This document shows positions 10,752 through 18,841 of a DNA stretch of 64,000 bases, in pieces. The position numbers were made by a program, and so were the translations under genes. The DNA is from Paenibacillus daejeonensis DSM 15491 (GTDB taxonomy: Bacteria > Bacillota > Bacilli > Paenibacillales > Paenibacillaceae). Positions within the stretch are counted from its first letter, which is position 1; each line of letters opens with the position of its first letter. The stretch spans positions 682,001 through 746,000 of the forward strand of contig NZ_KB899660.1 of assembly GCF_000378385.1 (NCBI RefSeq), read 5' to 3'. The notes under the pieces are model-generated. The model did no database searches, was not told the DNA's origin, and worked only from the letters and a program-made list of their open reading frames with translations.

Positions 10752-11615
10752 CTATTCTACGGAACGACGCCAATTTCTGCTCTGATTCAGAAGCAGAGGC
10801 TTGGTACGTACCTTTCCCGCTGAATGAGTTGCCTGTCGCCCTTCTGGAACTAACCTTGGCATCAGATTATCTGAGAAATTAAGCTCCGATTGCATGTCAC
10901 TTAATAGATCGCCTGGTGCAGCAGGAGTTTGTGTTCTTCCCCCTGTGACTTCAGTCTGTTCAATGCTTGAATGTATACGATTGGGAATCTCCGGAACAGA
11001 AAATCGGATCACAGGCCGGTTTAATGTCCGCGGCGTTAACCCGATCTGAGAACTAGCGACATCGCGCACAGCGCGCTCATCCGCAGGCTTATTATTCGTA
11101 GCCTTACCGACAGCCAGAGTGGTTTCCGTGCTGCCTATTGAGATTCGAATGGTGCGAGGGTCAGACAGCGGATGGACAGACGAATTCGCTCTCTGAGGTG
11201 GAATGAATTGGGGTGCAGCGCGGTTAACTGACTGTGAGTTGAGGTTTACCTCCGGTTTTTGTGGTTGCATGCCTCCGTGAATCCGAGGCTCGTTCCGAAG
11301 CTTCTGAATCAGATTATGGATGGCATCTGTTCGTTTTGTCAGCTTACGCCGCTCTAGTACATACTGTAAACGATCTGCCGCCTGACGGGGCTCGAGGGCT
11401 AACTCCAGCTTCACACTCAACAGTTCCGCATATTGTGCCAGCACGCGAAGGCGGGCCTGCGCGCCGGGACGCTGCAGCCCCTTTTTGCCAATCCCGTTAT
11501 GAAGCGACTCAATGGCATGGAGATAGTTTTCAAAAGCCAGCTGCACATGCTCCAAGGCCTGGAGCACTTCAGTTCCCACAGTCCGATCTATTTCATCTAT
11601 TCGTTCATTCCTCAT
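10752..11615 (-). CDS. Unknown protein: helical N-terminus, disordered C-terminus
   Basis: A 287-aa protein I do not recognise. The first 100 residues are predicted helical (EVLQALEHVQLAFENYLHAI; AELLSVKLELALEPRQAADR). The remainder is rich in Asn, Pro, Arg, Ser and Thr with no clear fold, a pattern common in spore coat proteins. The ATG at 11615 overlaps the end of the upstream gene by 11 nt in another frame; an upstream ATG at 11633 lacks a ribosome site. It is encoded between a preface-domain protein and a glycosyltransferase, which points to the same surface structure. Confidence 0.75.
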   Translation of the reverse strand: MRNERIDEIDRTVGTEVLQALEHVQLAFENYLHAIESLHNGIGKKGLQRPGAQARLRVLAQYAELLSVKLELALEPRQAADRLQYVLERRKLTKRTDAIHNLIQKLRNEPRIHGGMQPQKPEVNLNSQSVNRAAPQFIPPQRANSSVHPLSDPRTIRISIGSTETTLAVGKATNNKPADERAVRDVASSQIGLTPRTLNRPVIRFSVPEIPNRIHSSIEQTEVTGGRTQTPAAPGDLLSDMQSELNFSDNLMPRLVPEGRQATHSAGKVRTKPLLLNQSRNWRRSVE

Positions 11616-11931
11616 ACTCACAAATCTCTTCATGACTATGAATGTGGTAGTATTCGATCGTGCTCTCCATCTTGCGGAGCAACAGCCACTCCTTCATCAC
11701 AATAACGTCTACCAGTTTGTGGGTCTGGCCGTTAAATTTCAAAATGAATTCATTGGAAGGACAACTCGGAAAATCAAGCTCCTTACCTACAAACGCCTGA
11801 ATTTTTTCCGCTTCCGCATTGAGCAGATGAGAGATCGCCGTCTCCTCCATAGCGATGGATTTCAGCAGATCGATGACCACCTCGTCCTTGGTCGGTCGGA
11901 AGTGTTCTTCGGGAATGGTTGGCATACTCAC
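11605..11931 (-). CDS. Stand-alone collagen-preface-domain protein, divergent copy
   Basis: A 108-aa protein with the same core as the collagen preface domain (LLKSIAMEETAISHLLNAEA, then EKIQAFVG, and KEWLLLRKMEST near the C terminus), but without the NIPNITP leader. The tail is rich in His and Glu. The start is GTG 11931 with AAAGGAGGT 8 nt upstream; an ATG two codons later would be 14 nt away. It is the first gene of the minus-strand spore-surface run and is divergent from the glycosyltransferase cluster. Confidence 0.85.
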   Translation of the reverse strand: MSMPTIPEEHFRPTKDEVVIDLLKSIAMEETAISHLLNAEAEKIQAFVGKELDFPSCPSNEFILKFNGQTHKLVDVIVMKEWLLLRKMESTIEYYHIHSHEEICEYEE

Positions 11932-12167
11932 TGGACGGGACCTCCTTTTTAACAGCTGACAATAACGGTTGGACAGAAGCCGATGCAGACGTGCCGACAG
12001 AAGAACCAGATTACACTTAGCCTATTGATGCTCAACTAGGGTTATGCCTGGCCAGTGTCAAGACCGATAATATTTCTTCCAAGGCCTGACCTATAAACAT
12101 TCTCTGGTAGGAGACGGAATATAGATGCTCTAGCATGACATTTCATTGTCTCGTGGAGGGTGTGCGA

Positions 12168-13280
12168 TTGATTTCAATAAGCTTGTGTATGATTGTAAAG
12201 AATGAAGAAGGCGTACTGGCCCGCTGTTTGGGCTCTGTAGGCGCCGTGGCCGATGAGATTATCATTGTCGATACCGGTTCAACCGACCGTACAGTCGACA
12301 TTGCGCGGCAGTTTACCGACCGGATTTTTCACTTTGAATGGATCGATGATTTTGCCGCAGCTCGCAACTATGCGTTTTCCCAAGCTACAAAGCCTTATAT
12401 TCTATGGCTTGATGCGGATGACATCCTATTGAAAAAGGACAAGGACAAACTGCTGGAGCTTAAAACCTCCCTTGCCCCGGAGATCGATTCGGTATCGATG
12501 CTCTACAATTTGAGCACCGATGAATTTGGCAATGTCAGTTTTAGTCTGCGGCGAAACCGACTCGTTAAGCGAAGTCGCTCGTTCCGCTGGATCGGTCCGG
12601 TTCATGAGTATCTGGAAGTTGGCGGCAATATCTTCAGCAGTGATATCGCCGTAACGCATGTTCCCGCCGACGGAGACACGGATTCTGATCGCAATCTGCG
12701 AATCTATGAGAACCGGCTTGCCGCAGGAGAACGATTCTCGGCAAGAGATATGTATTATTATGCGAATGAGCTCAAGGATCATGGACTGTTCGTCAAAGCC
12801 ATCCGGATGTATGACCAGTTTCTTCACAGTTGCCAAGGCTGGGTGGAAGACGAGCTGGCCGCGTGCGGCAAGCTCGCTGACTGCTACCTGGAGCTCGGTG
12901 ATCGAAGGCTTTCGCTAGAGTCTGCTTTGCGGTCGTTTCAGTATGGAACGCCACGGGCTGAGGCGTGCTGCCGGGTAGGCTACCATTATCTGGACGAAGG
13001 CGATGTCGCTGCGGCAGTTGTGTGGTACCGGATGGCAACGCAGCTACCACAGCCTGATAGCTGGGGATTCACCAACCCCGCATGCGCTACGTGGCTGCCT
13101 CATCTTCAGCTATGTGTCTGTTATGATCGGCTAGGTCAATACGAGCTTGCTCATATACATAATGAGCAAGCCTTGAATTATAGACCTGCCGACACAAGAA
13201 TGCTGGCCAACAGAGCCTATCTCGCAACCCGTTTGGCGAGCCGTCAAGCCGAAGCCCTTCAGGGAGGTGATACTGCATGA
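12168..13280 (+). CDS. GT2 glycosyltransferase with TPR-like tail
   Basis: A 370-aa enzyme. The GT-A domain (about 1-230) has ISISLCMIVKNEE, IVDTGSTDRTVDIA and the DxD in LWLDADD. The C-terminal part is helical and TPR-like. The start is TTG 12168: GGAGGG ends 7 nt upstream and the protein then begins exactly where the family normally begins; the upstream ATG at 12135 has no ribosome site. It is similar in plan to the enzyme at 9593-10729. It is the first gene of a four-gene set with ATGA overlaps, so the set is one operon. Confidence 0.9.
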   Translation: MISISLCMIVKNEEGVLARCLGSVGAVADEIIIVDTGSTDRTVDIARQFTDRIFHFEWIDDFAAARNYAFSQATKPYILWLDADDILLKKDKDKLLELKTSLAPEIDSVSMLYNLSTDEFGNVSFSLRRNRLVKRSRSFRWIGPVHEYLEVGGNIFSSDIAVTHVPADGDTDSDRNLRIYENRLAAGERFSARDMYYYANELKDHGLFVKAIRMYDQFLHSCQGWVEDELAACGKLADCYLELGDRRLSLESALRSFQYGTPRAEACCRVGYHYLDEGDVAAAVVWYRMATQLPQPDSWGFTNPACATWLPHLQLCVCYDRLGQYELAHIHNEQALNYRPADTRMLANRAYLATRLASRQAEALQGGDTA

Positions 13281-14842
13281 CAGTCGAGGCTGGTACACGA
13301 GTGCTAATCGCATCTCCAATCCGCCAAACACCGGATATTCTGGAACGGTTTCTCCAATCCTTGAAGGGCTTGAGAACCGGAAATCTGGAGTTAAGCTATC
13401 TGTTCATCGACGACAATGACGATTCAAAGTCACAGCAAATTCTTCAGCAATTCATCCATTACTCCCAGCAAACCATGGTCCAATACGCTGCCAGCGCAGG
13501 CGAATATAAACGGGATGAGAATACGCATTACTGGAATGAGGAATTGGTCTGGAAGGTTGCTACCTTCAAGGACTCCATCTTGAACTATGCCAGGGATATG
13601 GGTTTCGATTACGTATTTCTGATCGACTCGGATCTTCTCCTCCATCCGGATACCCTGCTTCAGCTCGTCTCCGCCGAGCAGCCGATTGTTGCTGAAATCT
13701 TTTGGACCCGTTGGCAACCGGATGCTATGCCCCAGCCACAAGTATGGATGTGGGATGAATATAAGCAGTGGGAACAGATGCGCGGCGAAACCCTAACGGA
13801 TGAGCAAAAAAACATCCGCTTTCTTCAGTTTATCGCCAAACTACGAGAACCAGGCTTGTATGAGGTCGGCGGCTTAGGGGCTTGTACGCTCATTCGCAAG
13901 GATGCTCTTCATCGGGGCGTGTCTTTCCGCCCGCTTCCTAACCTTTTGTTTTGGGGAGAAGATCGTCACTTCTGTATACGTGCCGCAGCACTGGATCTTC
14001 CTCTGTTTGTTGACACCAGGCATCCCGCTTTTCACATTTATCGAGAAACAGACTTGGCAGACGCAGATCGATTTTTGAGAGAGCATGCCGCTCGTCCGTC
14101 CGAAGAAACCAAACACATCAGCATCCATGCTGGCGACCGCCAGCGAAGCGGGATCACATTATCCATGATCTTGCGCAATGAGGAAAATCGGTATCTCAAG
14201 GATGTCTTGTCTGCCCACCGCGGCTTTATTGAGCAAGCGGTTATTATTGACGACGGCAGCACGGATCGGACCGTTGAAATTTGTATGCAAGCGCTTAGCG
14301 GCATCCCTGTTCGAATTGTTCACAACGCGGTATCCAAATTCACAAATGAGTCCGAACTGCGGCAGCAGCAATGGCAAGAAACCATTAAGGCTTCGCCGGA
14401 GTGGATTCTTAACCTGGATGGCGACGAGGAGCTGGAGCCGCGATTCGCCGAGGAGGCGCGCAGGATGACCAGTCAACATGACATCGATGTATACTGCTTC
14501 CGCTTGTATGACTTCTGGAATGATACCCATTACCGGGAAGACGAGTATTGGCGGGCCCACCGCACCTACCGTCCATTTTTGCTGCGGTATCGTAACAATT
14601 TCTCGTATCGGTGGAAAGAAACGCCGCAGCATTGCGGTCGTTTTCCGGACAATGTCTTCGACCTGCCGTATGAGCTGTCCGACTTGCGGATCAAGCACTA
14701 TGGCTGGAAAAATCCAAATGATCGGCTTCAGAAGCTGGAACGCTACCGGCAGCTTGACCCGGATGCGCTCTATGGCTGGCGGGAGCAATATGAGTCAATA
14801 CTGGATCCCGATCCCCGCCTCATTCCTTGGGATGTGTCATGA
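13277..14842 (+). CDS. Bifunctional glycosyltransferase (two GT domains fused)
   Basis: A 521-aa protein with two catalytic units. Residues about 5-270 form a GT-A domain with the metal-binding DSD in YVFLIDSDLLLHPDT and a later GEDRHFCIRA. Residues about 293-515 form a second GT2 domain with GITLSMILRNEE, IIDDGSTDRTVEI and the DxD in LNLDGDEELE. The ATGA overlap (13277-13280) with the preceding gene indicates coupling. Two activities in one chain suggest consecutive steps on one glycan. The sugars cannot be read from the sequence. Confidence 0.88.
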   Translation: MTVEAGTRVLIASPIRQTPDILERFLQSLKGLRTGNLELSYLFIDDNDDSKSQQILQQFIHYSQQTMVQYAASAGEYKRDENTHYWNEELVWKVATFKDSILNYARDMGFDYVFLIDSDLLLHPDTLLQLVSAEQPIVAEIFWTRWQPDAMPQPQVWMWDEYKQWEQMRGETLTDEQKNIRFLQFIAKLREPGLYEVGGLGACTLIRKDALHRGVSFRPLPNLLFWGEDRHFCIRAAALDLPLFVDTRHPAFHIYRETDLADADRFLREHAARPSEETKHISIHAGDRQRSGITLSMILRNEENRYLKDVLSAHRGFIEQAVIIDDGSTDRTVEICMQALSGIPVRIVHNAVSKFTNESELRQQQWQETIKASPEWILNLDGDEELEPRFAEEARRMTSQHDIDVYCFRLYDFWNDTHYREDEYWRAHRTYRPFLLRYRNNFSYRWKETPQHCGRFPDNVFDLPYELSDLRIKHYGWKNPNDRLQKLERYRQLDPDALYGWREQYESILDPDPRLIPWDVS

Positions 14843-15726
14843 CACCCGCGCTGCTTCCTTCCGGCTGCTCTGTCATCCACACACTCCCCTTGTTTATTAG
14901 AGAGGATTCGCTTCAGCATGATTTGGAGATGGTCATCGCCTGCTTGCATTCGCTGTCCGCATCCGCCGGGCGGCATGTTGTTATTTATAATCAGGGGTGT
15001 CTCACCCATACCGATTTGGCCAGAATCGCCAAGGATTGCGGCGTTGAGGCCCATATCCTGGGATCTGAACGAAATGTCGGGATAGCCCGCGCTAGGCAAG
15101 CCTGCTTTGAATATGTGTGGCAGACCTATCCAGATGTCGCCTACATCTCGGAAATTCATGTTGATATGCTCTTCCCTGCAGCATGGTATGAACCTCTGAT
15201 TCGATTCCTGGATACCTCGCAGGAGCCGATGATATGCCCCGGCATTGTCACTTCTGCTGGTGAACTGCAGCCATTGGGACTTCGTGTCCCTCCTGCCACG
15301 GATGCCGAACAATGGCTGAATTTGCTCGCCTCACTGCCCCTCGGCGGCTTAGCCTACGGATTTGTCCATCCCGTCATCCATCGCAGCGAGGCTTTACAGG
15401 CCATTGGAGGCTACGATACCGGTCTTCTGCGCGGCAGGCAAGGCTACGAAGATGACAGCCTGCTGCTGGGCTATGCCTATTATATGGGTACACGCAACGA
15501 ATGGAAGCCGCGCTGCTGCCTCCAGAGCTGGGTCTATCACGCAACGATGGCGCAGCGGATGTCGCTGCAAGGCAAGCTGCAGGACTTCGCACTCAATGAG
15601 CTGGGACTGTTTCACCTCTATGGCATCAATGGTCTGCGGGCTCTGGCCCGCTTGCACAACAAGCCTAATCTGTTCGACGAGCTGGTCCTCAAGTATATGC
15701 CGCTCACAGGAGGTCGTGAGGAATGA
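14839..15726 (+). CDS. Glycosyltransferase, GT-A type
   Basis: A 295-aa protein. Visible GT-A features are ERNVGIARARQACFEYV (near residue 75), the acidic SEIHVDML at the DxD position, and GGYDTGLL...GYEDDSLLLGYAY with the ED acid pair. The start ATG 14839 overlaps the previous stop as ATGA; an in-frame ATG at 14827 lies inside the previous gene. It is the third gene of the glycosyltransferase operon. The acceptor is unknown, though the locus suggests a spore-surface glycoprotein. Confidence 0.82.
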   Translation: MTPALLPSGCSVIHTLPLFIREDSLQHDLEMVIACLHSLSASAGRHVVIYNQGCLTHTDLARIAKDCGVEAHILGSERNVGIARARQACFEYVWQTYPDVAYISEIHVDMLFPAAWYEPLIRFLDTSQEPMICPGIVTSAGELQPLGLRVPPATDAEQWLNLLASLPLGGLAYGFVHPVIHRSEALQAIGGYDTGLLRGRQGYEDDSLLLGYAYYMGTRNEWKPRCCLQSWVYHATMAQRMSLQGKLQDFALNELGLFHLYGINGLRALARLHNKPNLFDELVLKYMPLTGGREE

Positions 15727-17171
15727 GTCAAGCGGATCAACAAAAACAAGTGTGGGATCAACTATGGCAAGCTGATGTATCTTATAATTGGGACCCTCTG
15801 AGTCAATCGATTTACAAAAAAATACGAGAAAGCTTGCCGGAGCCGGATACCAAGCTCGTCCTGGAAGCAGGATCGGGCACCGGGAAGATTTCGCTTCGCC
15901 TCGCAGAAGACGGCGCCGACGTCACCCTGGTGGATTATTCAGAGCCTGCTATCGTCAACAGCCAACGAGCTTTCCAAAAAAGCGGGCAATCCGGTCGCTT
16001 CCTCGTCGCTGATATTCGCGACATCCGGCTGCCGGACAATAGTATTGACTTGGTGTGGAACGCAGGCGTGCTGGAGCACTTCACCCGGGAGGAAAAGATC
16101 ACGATTCTGCAAGAAATGGCCCGGCTCACCAAGCCGGATGGCACGGTCCTGATCTTTACGCCTTCCGCAAGATGTCTCCCCTATCTGGCTGGCAAGTATG
16201 CTGCCGAGCAGCAAGGAATCTGGATGTATGGTGTCGAAGAGCCGGTATGGTCGCTTCAGGAGGAGTTCACCGCCAGCGGGATTACTCTAATAGAAGAAAC
16301 GCATATTGGATTTTCCAATAGTCTGGACTTCCTGGACTTCATCGGCGGATCGCATGCCGTCAAATCATGGCTAAGCCAATGGTATGCTTCGCTGTCCGAT
16401 CAAGAACGGGAAGCCCATGCTGGCTATTTGCTGGTAAGCGTAGGCCGTGTGGGAGCTGTTCAGCCAGAAGCCCCACCTCTAAGTCCAGAAGTGATTAACA
16501 GCTCTCCCGCGCTATCCATCGACAGATTAATGCAAGCTCAGCTGATCTTGAGCAGCTATCATTCGGAGCTCCCTAACAGCCACTACCTCAATGCCTATCG
16601 AGAAGCTGAAGCCACATATTGGTTTCCTTTGCTACGTTGGCTGGATGCGCTGATTAAGCCTGGGGTAACCCATTTGCTTGATGTGGGTACTGCCTATGGT
16701 ACGTTATTGCTGTATGGTGTCTTGGCGGGCGCAAAAGGTTATGGCCTCGATATGACTGACCAATATTGGTCGCATCAGCTCGAACGGGATTACGGCATTG
16801 GCTGGTCACGCTGCAACATTGAGTCAGACCCCATCCCTGGCACGGAGCTATATGATTTGATTTTGTTCACGGAGATTTTGGAACACATGAATTACAATCC
16901 CATTCCGGTATTCCAAAAATTCCATGAACGATTGCGCGAAGGCGGCAGCTTGTTGATTTCTACGCCCTGGAAACGTCATTTTGCTCCTAAAACCGTCTAT
17001 AGCGACCTAGCAGAATTGCCTTATTATCAGCCCGGGGATGGGTTTATTGATGCGGAATTTAAATACTATACTGCTGATGAGCTGCTCGCTCTTGCCGAAC
17101 AAACAGGTTACAGGACTCAATCGCTGGAGCTATTTAACGGACATCTTCTTGCTTGGCTGACCAAAGTGTAA
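15723..17171 (+). CDS. Double-domain SAM-dependent methyltransferase
   Basis: A 482-aa protein with two class-I methyltransferase domains. The first (about 10-235) shows the SAM motif LEAGSGTGKISLRLAEDGA and post-motif WNAGVLEHFT. The second (about 290-480) shows LLDVGTAYGTLLLYG and FTEILEHMNYNPIP. It overlaps the previous gene by ATGA. Methyltransferases occur with glycosyltransferases in loci making methylated sugars such as the anthrose of BclA glycans, so sugar O-methylation is the likely role; that is inference from context. Confidence 0.87.
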   Translation: MSQADQQKQVWDQLWQADVSYNWDPLSQSIYKKIRESLPEPDTKLVLEAGSGTGKISLRLAEDGADVTLVDYSEPAIVNSQRAFQKSGQSGRFLVADIRDIRLPDNSIDLVWNAGVLEHFTREEKITILQEMARLTKPDGTVLIFTPSARCLPYLAGKYAAEQQGIWMYGVEEPVWSLQEEFTASGITLIEETHIGFSNSLDFLDFIGGSHAVKSWLSQWYASLSDQEREAHAGYLLVSVGRVGAVQPEAPPLSPEVINSSPALSIDRLMQAQLILSSYHSELPNSHYLNAYREAEATYWFPLLRWLDALIKPGVTHLLDVGTAYGTLLLYGVLAGAKGYGLDMTDQYWSHQLERDYGIGWSRCNIESDPIPGTELYDLILFTEILEHMNYNPIPVFQKFHERLREGGSLLISTPWKRHFAPKTVYSDLAELPYYQPGDGFIDAEFKYYTADELLALAEQTGYRTQSLELFNGHLLAWLTKV

Positions 17172-17184
17172 CCAGTTCACAGGG

Positions 17185-17214
17185 CTGGGCGGAGGATCGC
17201 TAAAATCCGCCCAG
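17185..17214 (+). terminator. Hairpin after the glycosyltransferase operon
   Basis: CTGGGCGGA/TCCGCCCAG forms a 9-bp stem with a 12-nt loop, 13 nt after the methyltransferase stop. The T-run after it is poor, so termination may be incomplete. Confidence 0.5.
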
Positions 17215-17222
17215 GCGGGTTC

Positions 17223-17251
17223 TTGACAAACCCTAATCCTCAGGCTAAAAT
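17223..17251 (+). promoter_or_regulatory. Sigma-A promoter of the riboswitch-terC unit
   Basis: A perfect -35 TTGACA (17223-17228), 17-nt spacer and -10 TAAAAT (17246-17251) lie about 24 nt before the riboswitch core. Confidence 0.8.
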
Positions 17252-17274
17252 AATACCAATCACATATTCTTCCT

Positions 17275-17398
17275 CAAAGGGGAGTAGCGTCCGGTACATA
17301 TCCGGAAACAAAGTCGTCAATTCATGGATTTAACGATCCATCGGCTTTGTTGGCATGAATCGCTTGTTCTTTAACTCATGCTCAGCAAGACCTTTGCC
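17275..17398 (+). ncRNA. yybP-ykoY manganese riboswitch aptamer
   Basis: The conserved core AAAGGGGAGTAGCGTC at the 5' side and CTCAGCAAGACCTTTGCC at the 3' side are the family signature, with the GTCGTCAATTC...CGGCTTTGTTGGCATGAA arms between. Stem P1 pairs CAAAGG (17275-17280) with CCTTTG (17391-17396). The same 3' strand is needed for the downstream terminator, so the two structures exclude each other. Mn2+ binding would stabilise P1 and allow read-through into the TerC-family gene. Confidence 0.93.
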
Positions 17399-17421
17399 TA
17401 TAGTCGGCAGAGGTCTTTTTT
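17388..17421 (+). terminator. Riboswitch expression-platform terminator
   Basis: AGACCTTTGCC (17388-17398) pairs with GGCAGAGGTCT (17406-17416) in an 11-bp stem with one G-T pair and a 7-nt loop, followed by a T6 tract. It shares its 5' strand with riboswitch stem P1, giving a metal-controlled on-switch. Confidence 0.9.
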
Positions 17422-17477
17422 ATGTTCTGAGCCGACTATGGGATGAAGAAAATACAAGCCCCCACAGGAGGAAAAAC

Positions 17478-18299
17478 ATGGACGCAAGTTTGTTACTGGA
17501 GTATGGTTGGGTACTGCTCGTACTCATCGCACTGGAAGGGATCCTGGCAGCAGATAATGCACTCGTTATGGCTGTCATGGTCAAGCATCTGCCGGATGAT
17601 AAGCGGAAGAAGGCTTTGTTCTATGGTTTGGCAGGCGCGTTTGTACTAAGATTTGGCGCGTTGTTCCTGATTTCGTTTCTCGTCAATGTCTGGCAGGTTC
17701 AAGCGATTGGTGCACTCTACTTGCTGTATATCTCAATCAATCACATCGTCAAGAAGTTTTTCCTGAACAAAGGCGATGAGCATGGCAAGCCAAAGAAAGA
17801 GTCCGGCTTCTGGATGACCGTAGTGAAGGTCGAACTGGCTGACTTGGCTTTTGCCGTAGATTCCATCCTTGCAGCCGTTGCGCTTGCCGTTACGTTGCCG
17901 GCCACTAACTTGCCGACGATTGGTGGTTTGGATGGCGGTCAATTCGCAGTCATCTTGGCAGGCGGTTTGATCGGTATCGTCATCATGCGTTTCGCAGCAA
18001 CCTATTTTGTGTCACTGCTCAAGGAGCGGCCCAACCTGGAGACCGCAGCCTTCCTGATTGTCGGCTGGGTCGGTGTTAAGCTGGCACTCTACACCTTGGC
18101 ACATCCCGATATTAACTTTATCGACAAACATTTCATCGAGTCGGCTACCTGGAAAATCTTCTTCTGGGCCGTATTGATCGGTATTGCTGTCGTCTCCTGG
18201 TTCCTCAGCGGCAAGCTGAAAGCGGAGAGCCCAGTTACTGATAAGGAAGAAAAGGTCGTCAAAGAAGAAGAACGAATCGTTGAAACGGGTGAAAAATAA
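17478..18299 (+). CDS. TerC-family membrane protein, manganese-riboswitch controlled
   Basis: A 273-aa integral membrane protein of the TerC/YkoY/YceF type with about seven hydrophobic segments. Acidic residues buried in helices are typical: ILAADNALVMAVMV near residue 20 and VELADLAFAVDSILAAVALA near residue 120. A charged cytoplasmic tail rich in Lys/Glu ends the protein. The family exports Mn2+ or supplies it to secreted metalloenzymes. The start is ATG 17478 with AGGAGG 7 nt upstream; the longer open frame from 17355 lies inside the riboswitch leader. The riboswitch-terminator directly upstream supports Mn2+-induced expression. Confidence 0.93.
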   Translation: MDASLLLEYGWVLLVLIALEGILAADNALVMAVMVKHLPDDKRKKALFYGLAGAFVLRFGALFLISFLVNVWQVQAIGALYLLYISINHIVKKFFLNKGDEHGKPKKESGFWMTVVKVELADLAFAVDSILAAVALAVTLPATNLPTIGGLDGGQFAVILAGGLIGIVIMRFAATYFVSLLKERPNLETAAFLIVGWVGVKLALYTLAHPDINFIDKHFIESATWKIFFWAVLIGIAVVSWFLSGKLKAESPVTDKEEKVVKEEERIVETGEK

Positions 18300-18312
18300 T
18301 TCAACCCACGAT

Positions 18313-18361
18313 AAAAAGGCCTTCCCGATCTCCGAATACTACGGAGACCAGGAAGGCCTTT
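18313..18361. terminator. Bidirectional terminator between terC-like gene and receiver gene
   Basis: AAAGGCCTTCC (18315-18325) pairs with GGAAGGCCTTT (18351-18361), with an inner CTCCG/CGGAG stem. On the minus strand the stem ends in TTTTTAT, so it mainly terminates the receiver gene and the run before it. Confidence 0.85.
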
Positions 18362-18376
18362 GTGCTGCTGGAGGGC

Positions 18377-18754
18377 TCACGCCCCGTTAGCTTGTGTGCG
18401 CACCGTAAGTCGTTTCAGTGCTTGTTTGAGTCTCGTTTTATCACAGGGCTTGAGCACATAATCCACAATCTGCTGATCAAACGCCCACAAGGCATAGTTT
18501 TTATTCTCCGTAACAACAACGATCTGAACGTCCGGGTACTGATCCTTAATTTGCTCGGCCACAATGATGCCATGCATATCAGGCAATTGAACGTCAAGGA
18601 AAAGAGCGTCCGGCTGAAGGAGACCGATGCTGTCGATCGCTTCATATGGACTCACGGTTTTGCCGATGACGGAGATGCCTTCCAATTGTCCCAATATTGT
18701 AGCAAGCTGGTGCATATCCCGTTCATTTGCATCCAACAAAAAAGCTTTGATCAA
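18377..18754 (-). CDS. Stand-alone receiver-domain protein
   Basis: A 125-aa protein that is only a receiver domain: acidic D8 in LLDAN, phospho-acceptor D54 in LFLDVQLPDM, Thr82 in VVTENK and the conserved K102 in VLKPCDK. No output domain follows. The domain resembles LytT/AgrA-type receivers. The start is TTG 18754: AAGGAGG lies 7 nt upstream, whereas the earlier in-frame GTG (18772) precedes that site. It is the last gene of the minus-strand run behind the protease and giant proteins; no kinase is adjacent. Confidence 0.85.
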   Translation of the reverse strand: MIKAFLLDANERDMHQLATILGQLEGISVIGKTVSPYEAIDSIGLLQPDALFLDVQLPDMHGIIVAEQIKDQYPDVQIVVVTENKNYALWAFDQQIVDYVLKPCDKTRLKQALKRLTVRTQANGA

Positions 18755-18789
18755 CTGCTCCCCCTCCTTCACCGATAGAATATAACAGC

Positions 18790-18828
18790 GGCTGCTCGGC
18801 GGCAGATGAAATCCGACCGCAAGCAGCC
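18790..18828 (-). terminator. Intercistronic hairpin after the protease gene
   Basis: GGCTGCT (18790-18796) pairs with AGCAGCC (18822-18828), with an inner GCGG/CCGC helix. It has no U-tract and lies just after the protease stop, like hairpins in the two larger gaps of this run. Confidence 0.45.
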
Positions 18829-18841
18829 TGCTGCTCTTGCC

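Noticed and set aside
12033-12061. Promoter with perfect TTGACA on the minus strand for the preface-domain operon
   Set aside because: The box at the -10 distance (TAGTTG) is a poor match, and a sporulation sigma factor is more likely for these genes.
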